A stretch of 8,097 bases of DNA from Lachnospiraceae bacterium (GTDB taxonomy: Bacteria > Bacillota > Clostridia > Lachnospirales > Lachnospiraceae): the NCBI GenBank assembly GCA_009774585.1, contig VSOA01000170.1:1-8097 (forward strand), read 5' to 3'. This document shows positions 1 through 6,426 of this stretch, one piece after another. Under the pieces are notes generated by a model that saw only the letters and a list, made by a program, of their open reading frames with translations, was not told the origin of the DNA and searched no databases. The position numbers and the translations under genes are program-made. Each line of letters starts with the position of its first letter. Within the stretch, counting starts at the first letter, position 1.

Positions 1-563
1 TTCCCGGTGGAGAGGTTCACGGGGTCCCGGCTGAACTTACTGTATTCCACCAGTCCTTTCATGAAGGTGGCGGCAGCCAGCATCTTTAGTCCTGCCGCCG
101 CGGCTGCGCCTTTCCAGCGGTTCCCGAAGTCTTCCACCTGTCCCCGGAATTCGTCCATGCCCAGGTGCAGGCTGCCCTGTCTGACCATGGCTTTCAGTTC
201 TTCTGCCATGGATACCATGCCCGCGGTGGTGGAGGTGATGGTCTTTAGGGCTGCGGCGGAGAGGGCGTCGTTCATGGGGACCTGCTGGATGAGTTTTTCG
301 AGGTTCTCCCGGATGGCGGTCCGGATGGTGTCGATCTGCGTCACGGTGTCACCGATCTTTGCCGACAGGGCGCCTGCACGTGCCCCCATGGCGGGGTGGG
401 CCGCTTCTGCCGGCACTTCCCCGGCGAGTTCCTGTAACTGCTGCATTTCTTCCTGCAGGGAGTCTGAGACTTCTCTGGCGCTGTTTAGGAGCTGTTCTGT
501 CTGCTGCAGGAGTTCTTCCAGTGCTGCCCTGTCGAACACTCTGTTTTTTCCGATGCCTGCCAT
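1..563 (-). CDS. Rhs-family (DUF6531-type) protein, N-terminal part only
   Basis: This open frame starts at ATG 563-561 and leaves the window after 187 complete codons. A GAGGA ribosome binding site lies 7 bases upstream (571-575). The first ~175 residues are Ala/Glu/Gln-rich, look almost wholly helical, and include W150-K-G152, a W-x-G turn between helices as in WXG100-like proteins. Residues 180-187 read DPVNLSTG and the next codon begins AA, so Asn is likely. DPVNxxTGN is the usual opening of the DUF6531/Rhs segment in Firmicute Rhs proteins. Family knowledge: these are large secreted or surface YD-repeat proteins, often carrying a variable C-terminal toxin. Inference: the helical N-terminus may be a secretion-targeting domain. 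The rest, including any toxin and immunity gene, lies outside. The coding sequence is much richer in GC than the rest of the window, which suggests separate ancestry. Confidence 0.72.
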   Translation of the reverse strand, partial: MAGIGKNRVFDRAALEELLQQTEQLLNSAREVSDSLQEEMQQLQELAGEVPAEAAHPAMGARAGALSAKIGDTVTQIDTIRTAIRENLEKLIQQVPMNDALSAAALKTITSTTAGMVSMAEELKAMVRQGSLHLGMDEFRGQVEDFGNRWKGAAAAAGLKMLAAATFMKGLVEYSKFSRDPVNLSTG

Positions 564-752
564 GGGTGGGTCCTCGCTTTCTTGTTGGGGATGGGGAATA
601 CGGGTTATGTGAAATACTTTTACCAGTTGTTAAAAATGAACTTTTTATGATATTATTCAGTATACAAGTTCGTCTTCTACAGATATAAGTTGATTTATTT
701 AATTATTATCATACCGAAACTATATTTGCAATCTATTTTTTGATAAAACGTT
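564..752. other. AT-rich intergenic region upstream of the Rhs-type gene
   Basis: This stretch holds no supportable gene. Composition changes abruptly at about 600, from GC-rich coding sequence to strongly AT-rich sequence. On the minus strand the only weak promoter-like pair I see is TTGCAA (726-731) and GATAAT (705-710) with a short 15-base spacer, which is too poor to annotate as a promoter. The ribosome binding site of the Rhs-type gene (GAGGA) is at 571-575. Confidence 0.6.
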
Positions 753-784
753 AAAAATCCTAGCGAAATTTTATATCCGCTAAG
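753..784 (-). terminator. Probable rho-independent terminator after the DUF4179 gene
   Basis: On the minus strand CTTAGCG (784-778) can pair with CGCTAGG (765-759), giving seven pairs including one G-T. The stem may extend by two further weak pairs over a short AT loop. The stem is followed by ATTTTT (758-753). It begins about 29 bases past the TAA of the DUF4179 gene. Stem, position and T-run fit an intrinsic terminator that separates this gene from the Rhs-type gene. The stem is modest in GC. Confidence 0.5.
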
Positions 785-812
785 ATTTTCATAATCAATC
801 ATAATTTATATT

Positions 813-2000
813 TTATTCCTCTATAATCACAATTGTTTTAAACTTTGCCTCTTTCTCTATCATTTCTTGCAGCATCCTGCCACTATACTTTTCTGACAGC
901 TCTCTATACTTGGATATATCACAGATATAAACCGTTACGGTGGAAATCTCATATCCGTCAATGAGCAGTGTACTTCCCTCATTACTACCATTCTTATATG
1001 CAATCCTTCTGCCGTTCGCATCAAATGCCACCGCAAACAGACTGGCTTCCTCCGGTATCGCCGTACTTACATTCATCTCCATAGAAGAAATCTCAATATT
1101 ATCGACACCAATTCCATCATCATTATACTGATTGACTACGATTGTCCGGACATTTTCATCCGTCTCGCTGATGGGCAGCGTAAATTCCCATGTGCCTGCC
1201 TGATGCCAGCTTTCATACTCGAATCCATACCACGCCTTTGGTATACTGTCCAAATACGCTGTCTGTTCTTCCTCCGTCATCTGTTCATATTCTTCATCAC
1301 TTATTCTGTATTCTTCGGGCAGTTCGGCATCCTTCAATGTGCTTGCAATCTCTGTAATTCTCAGTGCCACTTTAAACGACTCAAGAATATCCGCATCTGA
1401 CTTCGATGTTCCGGACTGTTCCATATATCTGCGAATTTCATCGTAATCTATTCTAATAATGCCAAGGAAAGTGTGTTCATCTACAAATTTTCCTTCTATA
1501 TATCTTCTGTTGCTGCGTTCTTCCGGACAGAAAGAATAGTTTTCCACAGTTCTTGCTTTGATAAACTGCTGACCGCCATCTACAGTCGCCGCCATTTCCG
1601 GAAAAGCCTGTTCACTTTCTACTTTCATACCAATATAGCACGCCTGATTAGAAGCATACTCCTCTGTAACGGATATAGTAATTCCGCCGTCGGTAGAGAT
1701 AAAATCTTCCGCCAAAGCTAATTCTACCGTATTCTCTTCCGGAATCTTTCCGAAAGGATATAAATCGGCAACCTTAGAAAAAATACTTCCCGGAATCGGG
1801 ATCTCGCTCGCCAGCACCGGATTCATAACACAGAAGGTAAAAGTAACGCATATGACTGCTGCCATACTCCCAAGAGTAATCCATATTTTTTTCCATCCGG
1901 CCTTCTTGTTTTTTCCGGGGAATACATCTTCTACTTTTTCATCTCCAACACTTTTCTCTGCTTTATTTCTTTCCCTAATGATTCTATATGCTTCCTGCAT
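813..2000 (-). CDS. DUF4179-type membrane protein, likely anti-sigma partner, N-terminally interrupted
   Basis: The 395-residue frame from ATG 2000 has a basic cytoplasmic segment (about 1-38), one membrane segment (about 39-59), then MNPVLASEIPIPGSIFSKV at about 59-77, followed by a long extracellular part. A transmembrane helix, then N-P-x-L-A and I-P-x-x-G-x-I-F, is characteristic of DUF4179 proteins, which commonly sit directly behind ECF sigma genes in Firmicutes and are regarded as anti-sigma-like. The ATG at 2000 has no ribosome binding site. The same frame reads upstream without a frameshift through eight codons to an in-frame TAA (2027-2025), and beyond it to ATG 2090 with an excellent ribosome binding site. 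The gene is therefore probably a nonsense-broken version of a 425-codon frame. Product could be made only by reinitiation at or near 2000, or by readthrough. The sigma gene before it is also broken, which supports decay. The family call is from motif recognition only. Confidence 0.68.
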   Translation of the reverse strand: MQEAYRIIRERNKAEKSVGDEKVEDVFPGKNKKAGWKKIWITLGSMAAVICVTFTFCVMNPVLASEIPIPGSIFSKVADLYPFGKIPEENTVELALAEDFISTDGGITISVTEEYASNQACYIGMKVESEQAFPEMAATVDGGQQFIKARTVENYSFCPEERSNRRYIEGKFVDEHTFLGIIRIDYDEIRRYMEQSGTSKSDADILESFKVALRITEIASTLKDAELPEEYRISDEEYEQMTEEEQTAYLDSIPKAWYGFEYESWHQAGTWEFTLPISETDENVRTIVVNQYNDDGIGVDNIEISSMEMNVSTAIPEEASLFAVAFDANGRRIAYKNGSNEGSTLLIDGYEISTVTVYICDISKYRELSEKYSGRMLQEMIEKEAKFKTIVIIEE

Positions 2001-2090
2001 CTTATAATCTATAATACTACTGTCTTAAAGCTCAGCTCCCAGCGCATCATAGAATACCTGCTCGGATATATTCACTGCTTTTTTCTGCAT
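2001..2090 (-). pseudogene. Original N-terminus of the DUF4179 gene, cut off by in-frame TAA
   Basis: ATG 2090-2088 follows AAGGAGGAG with about five bases between, the best ribosome binding site in this part of the window. It opens 21 codons, starting MQKKAVNISEQVFYDALGAE, and then meets TAA at 2027-2025. The frame continues as DSSIIDYK directly into the MQEAY that opens the downstream 395-residue frame. No frameshift is needed, so a single substitution (for example GAA or CAA to TAA) would explain the break. This segment would be the cytoplasmic N-terminus, the part that would normally contact the sigma factor. Its loss would be expected to weaken that function. Confidence 0.65.
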
Positions 2091-2095
2091 ATCAG

Positions 2096-2105
2096 TCTCC
2101 TCCTT
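2096..2105 (-). promoter_or_regulatory. Strong ribosome binding site of the original DUF4179 start
   Basis: The minus strand reads AAAGGAGGAG just upstream of ATG 2090. It shows that translation was designed to begin at 2090 and not at the unsupported ATG at 2000, and so marks the TAA at 2027-2025 as a lesion. Confidence 0.7.
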
Positions 2106-2114
2106 TTCACTCTG

Positions 2115-2324
2115 TCATGATAACTGCTCCCGAAGCTGTTCTTCGCCTCTGTGGAGTTTGCTCTTGATGGTATTTTCATTCATGTCCTATATGGCATCGG
2201 CAACATCTTCCTCATTACCCAGATAGCCATACGCAACCCTTCGCAATGTCATCTTACATTCTTCTATGAACGCAATAAATGCCTCTGCATCTCCATGTTG
2301 TGCTTTTTTAACACGAATATCCAA
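2115..2324 (-). pseudogene. Remnant of an ECF sigma factor: internal deletion plus amber codon
   Basis: AGGAGG (2335-2330) lies five bases before a TTG start at 2324. The first 45 codons read like the start of an ECF sigma factor: LDIRVKKAQHGDAEAFIAFI, then a stretch ending GYLGNEEDVADAI, which is the region 2.1-2.2 style. A TAG follows (2189-2187). The frame then reads DMNENTIKSKLHRGEEQL and ends at TGA 2117-2115. NENTIKSKLHRGEEQL is the region 4.2 recognition helix and C-terminus of such proteins. The product would be about 69 residues against the usual 160-180. Roughly 100 codons, holding most of regions 2 and 4, are therefore missing, with the reading frame kept across the junction. The TAG stands where family members usually have Gln (CAG), a one-base change. 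The interrupted DUF4179 gene follows 24 bases later, so this was a sigma/anti-sigma pair. A functional sigma factor is not expected. Confidence 0.78.
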
Positions 2325-2340
2325 TGTATCCTCCTAACTG

Positions 2341-2433
2341 TTTTCCACGTCGGTCCGATCAGTCGATATGTCTTAACTTTTGCACATTAGATGAAGCTGC
2401 GAGGCATTTAGTTGCATATAATATAAATTTATA
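2341..2433. other. Short AT-rich gap between the transglutaminase-like gene and the sigma remnant
   Basis: This gap of about 90 bases has no gene. Its high-coordinate end carries an 18-base AT-only perfect palindrome that overlaps the stop codon of the upstream gene. The palindrome is too AT-rich to be a convincing terminator. A CTGACA hexamer lies upstream on the minus strand, but no well-spaced -10 box accompanies it, so I call no promoter. Confidence 0.45.
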
Positions 2434-2436
2434 TTA
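2419..2436. repeat. 18-bp AT-only perfect palindrome
   Basis: The sequence TAATATAAATTTATATTA equals its own reverse complement. It covers the TAA stop (2436-2434) of the transglutaminase-like gene. Being AT-only, it would form a weak hairpin and could arise by chance in AT-rich DNA. Confidence 0.6.
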
Positions 2437-5073
2437 ATCTTCAGTTGTCAGATAAATAACGCCCAGCCAATAGAATCCATATAGCTCACCATCGTCACCT
2501 ATAATCTCATAGACCGCGTTCGTAATTTCATAAAACCGTTCATCATCCAGATCATAGTCCGTCCTCAGTGTAGCTTCCCCATTTGCCTGAAGGTCATTCG
2601 CCAACTGTTCCGCTATGTCCTCCGCCGGAAAATACTGGTCTGTCATATGATAATATTCACAGTTCTCACTGTCTCCCTTGTAATCGTCAATCTTCTTATC
2701 CAGCATAAAGCTTTTATCTTCTACCAGAATCCTCTCTCCAGCAAAATCAGGAAGATTCAGCAATGCATTTGTAATATAATCCGTGTCGTTGTTTGTGACA
2801 TCTACAATCTGCCACTCATCGTCCAGCTTAATCTTATTCCACGCATGAGACAATCCACCGTCCAGAATGCCCGTGACCACAATGCTCTCCAGCCCGGCCT
2901 CATCTGACAGTAGTTTAAATGCTCCGGCATAACCACTGCACACGCATCTTCCGTTAATCAATGCGCCATACGCCGTAAAGGAATCATTGTAATTTTCATC
3001 CACATACATGAACTCATTTTCTTCGGCGTTGTCAAGCGCATCAAAATCATACTCAATCGTATCGCACAGATATTGATTAATTGCCAGCTCTGTTTCTTCG
3101 TCTGTCATATCCGCTGTCACAATCTCTCCGATTACTTCCGAAACTTTTTCTTGAATTTCCTTCTGCTTTCTCGCCTGTACTGCACCATCGTCATCATATG
3201 TCACATAGACCTGCATCTTTCGGCGGTCAATCTGATACCCTTTCACACCCAGAATCAACGGATTCTGATAATATGCTTCCATAAAAACGTCTTCTACTAA
3301 AGACATGTCTTTTGCTTCCGGAAACTCTGATACATCTATGACTTCGACACCGCCTAACATATTCGCTGCAAGATATTCACCCAACGCGCTGTTTGCAAAG
3401 ATTTCCGTTCCTTCTACCTGCCTCACTTCTTCCTGCTGCTCCGCAGGTTCGACATTCCTCTCACGCATTGCACTTGGTCCCACATCTCCGGACCTCATAC
3501 GAAGCTGCTCTTCTCTCTCCTCCAAGAACTTCATATCTTCTTTTAGGTTGTCCTCATCATAATCCGCAATCTGCATAACATAGGAAAAGGGGGTTCCCTC
3601 CACAACATATGGCACTTCCAGATAGTTTAATGTCTCTCCTTCCAGAAAGTTCCCCTCTTCATCCGTATACCATACTCTTTTGGGGGCAACGCTCGCCTCC
3701 TGCGTATGGAAATCTATCAATTTCTGATTAATAACACCATCGCACATCGTCACATAATCATATGCTGGAAATTCCTGCACCGACTCATACTCTCCGGAAA
3801 AACCATTTTCTTCTTCTGTGTTAACAGCAATAGCATTCGGCAGATTGGGCGCCATTTCATTCATAGTAAAAGTATTACTCATGTGGGAAGTGCCGTCTTT
3901 GCTAACTGCAATGACACAGATCGCATTATCTTTTCCTTCCGCCCATCCCCATTTCACTACCTCACCGGGTTCATATTCATCCTTGTAATCATCATAATTA
4001 CTTTCTTTCTTCCAATCGTCCTGTCCCAGCCAATAAGTTCTGAAATTCTTATTTGCTTGCGCGTAATTACTGAATTCTACTCCCTCCGTCGTCCATTTTG
4101 TATCTTCGGTCGTCCCGAGCGCATACATCATATGCCCGTACCCATTCTCCGGATCGCTGTCAACTTTACACACAATATACTCTGTGGCGCCCTCTACAGA
4201 TGTCCAAGTAAATTCCGGTCTGCCGTCATCCAGAATAGAATAAGAAAATATCGGTACATCTTCCAGTTCGGCTTTCAATGTAACAATGTTCACTTCCGGC
4301 TTCTCTAACTTCTCTCCTGTCTTTTCATCATAATAGCATGCAAGATACAACGTGCTAAGATTGCCCCATGTCATACCGCTTCCATAATCAAAAAGTATAT
4401 ATTGAGAATGGTCATACCGATTAACGGTCTCCACATCCAATCCTGAGGTTGCAATACAGCCGGGCGCCCAATTGGGCGGCGCTATCTTGAGTGTTCCTGT
4501 AGTCTCATCCCAATCATATGATGAGCCTACAATTTCACCGGTAAGGTCGGCATTCTGATAAATTTTATAGAAATAGTCCCAATTATCAAGCCCTTCCTTT
4601 CCGTATGGATCAAATTCCATATGAACGGCAATCGGCTCGTCACGCTCCAAATCTTCTATCGTGTCACCGTAAGTATAATCATAGATTGTGATATCCTTGT
4701 ATTTCTCTTTTGCACTCACTGCCAGATGCACGGACGTCACATAATCCGCATCCGCCAGAATCTCTTCCTCCTTCGTCTGTTCCGGAGATTGCACGCCTCC
4801 GTTGACGTTCTCCCTTATATCGGTTTCAATATCTTCCTTCTCCCACCCCGTCTCTGGAACATCCTCTTGTTCCGCAACCGCAAATACATCCGGTTTTGAT
4901 GATTTATGATAATGCCCATATAAAACGCCACTCAATATCACTACTGTCAACACCGCCGCCGTAACTGCATAAGGACGGCGTTTCTTCCATTTTACACGAT
5001 GCGATTGCCGCTGTTCTTCCGTTAACTCCTTCTTCTCAATCTCAATTCGTATAAAATCATTTTCAAATTTCAT
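2434..5073 (-). CDS. Membrane-anchored extracellular protein with C-terminal transglutaminase-like domain
   Basis: The protein has 879 residues. Residues 1-33 are charged and end in RVKWKKRR, followed by a single membrane helix (about 34-53). This predicts an inside N-terminus with about 825 residues outside the cell. Residues about 274-405 look like a fibronectin type III module (PEFTWTSVEGATEYIV, then V-S-K-D-G near the end). Residues about 590-780 form a transglutaminase-like domain. It shows the usual triad: C712 in VCSGYAGAF, H743 in LSHAWN, and D758 in WQIVDVT; C710 is two residues before the nucleophile. Members of this superfamily act as cross-linkers, amidases or proteases, and the substrate here is unknown. 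Glu/Asp content is high. The start has a GAGGGG site 11 bases upstream, rather far but workable. It follows the anti-sigma gene in the same direction with a 52-base gap and no terminator, so co-transcription with the sigma operon is likely. Confidence 0.85.
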   Translation of the reverse strand: MKFENDFIRIEIEKKELTEEQRQSHRVKWKKRRPYAVTAAVLTVVILSGVLYGHYHKSSKPDVFAVAEQEDVPETGWEKEDIETDIRENVNGGVQSPEQTKEEEILADADYVTSVHLAVSAKEKYKDITIYDYTYGDTIEDLERDEPIAVHMEFDPYGKEGLDNWDYFYKIYQNADLTGEIVGSSYDWDETTGTLKIAPPNWAPGCIATSGLDVETVNRYDHSQYILFDYGSGMTWGNLSTLYLACYYDEKTGEKLEKPEVNIVTLKAELEDVPIFSYSILDDGRPEFTWTSVEGATEYIVCKVDSDPENGYGHMMYALGTTEDTKWTTEGVEFSNYAQANKNFRTYWLGQDDWKKESNYDDYKDEYEPGEVVKWGWAEGKDNAICVIAVSKDGTSHMSNTFTMNEMAPNLPNAIAVNTEEENGFSGEYESVQEFPAYDYVTMCDGVINQKLIDFHTQEASVAPKRVWYTDEEGNFLEGETLNYLEVPYVVEGTPFSYVMQIADYDEDNLKEDMKFLEEREEQLRMRSGDVGPSAMRERNVEPAEQQEEVRQVEGTEIFANSALGEYLAANMLGGVEVIDVSEFPEAKDMSLVEDVFMEAYYQNPLILGVKGYQIDRRKMQVYVTYDDDGAVQARKQKEIQEKVSEVIGEIVTADMTDEETELAINQYLCDTIEYDFDALDNAEENEFMYVDENYNDSFTAYGALINGRCVCSGYAGAFKLLSDEAGLESIVVTGILDGGLSHAWNKIKLDDEWQIVDVTNNDTDYITNALLNLPDFAGERILVEDKSFMLDKKIDDYKGDSENCEYYHMTDQYFPAEDIAEQLANDLQANGEATLRTDYDLDDERFYEITNAVYEIIGDDGELYGFYWLGVIYLTTED

Positions 5074-5077
5074 CCGG

Positions 5078-5125
5078 TTAATTTCCCCTCACAACCACAA
5101 TGTGCTTTTCAGGTTCTAAAGCATT
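5078..5125 (-). other. Coding-like 15-codon tail after the anti-sigma stop
   Basis: Directly after the TAG (5128-5126) the same frame continues as NALEPEKHIVVVRGN and then reaches TAA at 5080-5078, only four bases before the next gene's ATG at 5073. The segment reads like a protein C-terminus, with a charged turn and a hydrophobic strand, and it would restore tight operon spacing. It may be the original end of the anti-sigma protein, lost by a nonsense mutation. It could also be chance. Confidence 0.4.
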
Positions 5126-5896
5126 CTATTCTACTCCTTCTACTGTTTCAACTAACAATTCATATGCTTTCTTGACAAATTCTTCACTGTCTGGTGCCTC
5201 ATTACTGTTTCCTGTAACCACGTAACCTTGTTTGTTGAAATACACATATGTCTTCCACATATCGCCGCCTTTTCCGGTCACATAAAACCTCTGTCCGTTT
5301 GTAATAATTTGCTCTGTATCTGCCTCACCAACAAACTCCGGCTGTACTTCCACTTCCTCAATTGTTAGCTCTGCTGCACTATCCTCACTCAAATCAGATT
5401 TCATCTCGCCTTCCTGAGCGCTATCGAATTCTGCAGATGCTGCCGGCGCCTCTGCTATGCTTTCTTCCACAAATCCATTGTCTCCAAAGGTTTTATCTAT
5501 TCCGCCATCCATGTCATTAACTACCGATTCTTCTATGGCTGCCTCTCCTGACTCTTCTGCACCACCTGCCATTTCAGCCGCTATCTCCATGGACGCATCT
5601 GACTGTGATGAAGTGAACTTCCTGCCAATCATCATCGTCGATGCATTCATCAATACGACAAGCAATACCGCCGCTGCCACCGGGAGCGCCCACTTGTACA
5701 TTTTGCCATAACTGTTTCTACTAGGTTTATCTGCATAAACGTCATGTGTCCCTGTATTTTCCATTGTTCGGACTGTCTGCTGTACACGCTCTCGCTCTAT
5801 TCGTCTTTCTTCTTCCCGTACCGCCTGTTTAGTCTTCTGAATCAAATCCGCCGGCGCATGTATCTGTGAAGTTTCTTTGTTATACTGATCCATCAT
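5126..5896 (-). CDS. Single-pass membrane protein, probable anti-sigma factor
   Basis: The frame can open at TTG 5905, but that start sits only about three bases behind the AGAAGG site. The ATG at 5896 is a better choice and gives 256 residues. The N-terminus (about 10-45) contains QIHAPADLIQKTKQAV and a charged helix rich in Glu and Arg, a likely sigma-binding cytoplasmic segment. A membrane helix spans about 67-91. A Ser/Glu/Ala-rich acidic linker follows, and then a compact C-terminal domain (about 190-256) with TNGQRFYVTGKGG and YVYFNKQGYVVTG. No zinc-binding H-x3-C-x2-C motif is present, so it is not of the ZAS type. The role is inferred from its position one gene after an ECF sigma factor and from its topology, as in RsiV-like or DUF-type Firmicute anti-sigma proteins. 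The TAG stop is followed in frame by a coding-like 15-codon tail. Confidence 0.72.
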   Translation of the reverse strand: MMDQYNKETSQIHAPADLIQKTKQAVREEERRIERERVQQTVRTMENTGTHDVYADKPSRNSYGKMYKWALPVAAAVLLVVLMNASTMMIGRKFTSSQSDASMEIAAEMAGGAEESGEAAIEESVVNDMDGGIDKTFGDNGFVEESIAEAPAASAEFDSAQEGEMKSDLSEDSAAELTIEEVEVQPEFVGEADTEQIITNGQRFYVTGKGGDMWKTYVYFNKQGYVVTGNSNEAPDSEEFVKKAYELLVETVEGVE

Positions 5897-5926
5897 ATCT
5901 ATCAACTTCCTTCTACTGTTAGTCTG

Positions 5927-6421
5927 CTACAATTCGTCTCCGATGAAATCTTTTAACATCTCTCTTGCCCGATGCATCTGGGATTTCACGGTGCTTTCTT
6001 TCTGCTCGGTTAACTGCGCAATCTCCGCAACCGTCCGTTCCTCAAAATAATATAGATGTATGACCAGTCGGTATTTCGGCGGTAGTTTTTGTACCGCCGC
6101 ACGCACAGGATGTTCCTCCGGCATTTCGTATCCGCCGCTCTCATCCGATATCCGTTCCGGTTCCTCTATATAATCCACGTTCTTGTTCCAGTACTGGTTA
6201 AAATGTTTCTTGGCACAATTAATCGTCACACGAATCAGCCATGCTTTCACATGCTCCCACGATTCCAAATCCTGTATATGACTCACCAGACGCACAAATA
6301 CTTCCTGAAATAAATCGTCGGCGTCCACTTCATTCTTCATCTGCGTCAACGCCAGCCGATACACCATATCAGCATACCTGTCAATCGCCGCTTCTGTTGT
6401 AATCTGCTCATCTTTCGTCAT
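5927..6421 (-). CDS. ECF-type RNA polymerase sigma factor
   Basis: Starting at ATG 6421 gives 164 residues, the normal length for the family. Region 2 covers about 13-78, with YADMVYRLALTQM, the core-binding signature DADDLFQEVFVRL, and AWLIRVTINCAKKHF, where W-L-I-R-x-x-x-N is typical. Region 4 covers about 104-158, with LPPKYRLVIHLYYFEERTVA and the helix-turn-helix ending ESTVKSQMHRAREML. Nothing essential is missing, so it should direct RNA polymerase to a specific promoter set. The start was chosen because AGGGGA (6434-6429) lies seven bases before ATG 6421. A 13-codon longer form from ATG 6460 has no ribosome binding site and overlaps a -10-like TATAAT. The probable anti-sigma gene starts about 30 bases after its TAG stop. 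Its own Shine-Dalgarno sequence lies inside one arm of a long inverted repeat, which suggests control of expression there. Confidence 0.9.
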   Translation of the reverse strand: MTKDEQITTEAAIDRYADMVYRLALTQMKNEVDADDLFQEVFVRLVSHIQDLESWEHVKAWLIRVTINCAKKHFNQYWNKNVDYIEEPERISDESGGYEMPEEHPVRAAVQKLPPKYRLVIHLYYFEERTVAEIAQLTEQKESTVKSQMHRAREMLKDFIGDEL

Positions 6422-6426
6422 ACAAA

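Noticed and set aside
7..612. Plus-strand frame of 201 codons and an overlapping one at 359-688
   Set aside because: Both are antisense to the Rhs-type N-terminus, are rich in Ser, Cys and Met, and have no ribosome binding site. The minus strand gives a coherent helical protein with a GAGGA site and the DPVNLSTG motif.
705..731. Promoter for the Rhs-type gene (TTGCAA and GATAAT)
   Set aside because: The spacer is 15 bases and the -35 match is poor in very AT-rich DNA where such hexamers are common.
3706..4308. Plus-strand frame of 200 codons inside the transglutaminase-like gene
   Set aside because: It is a shadow of the 879-codon minus-strand gene, with Ile/Phe/His/Cys-rich translation, no motifs and no binding site.
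5897..5905. TTG start of the anti-sigma gene at 5905
   Set aside because: It is only about three bases from the AGAAGG site. ATG 5896 is a stronger start codon at a usable, though long, distance. The choice remains uncertain.
2187..5929. Recoding of TAG as a sense codon, since TAG occurs in the sigma remnant, after the anti-sigma protein and between sigma and anti-sigma in one frame
   Set aside because: TAG ends the intact sigma factor at the normal family length, and readthrough would fuse it to its anti-sigma. The DUF4179 lesion is TAA, not TAG. The sigma remnant also has a large deletion. Ordinary nonsense mutations explain the data better.
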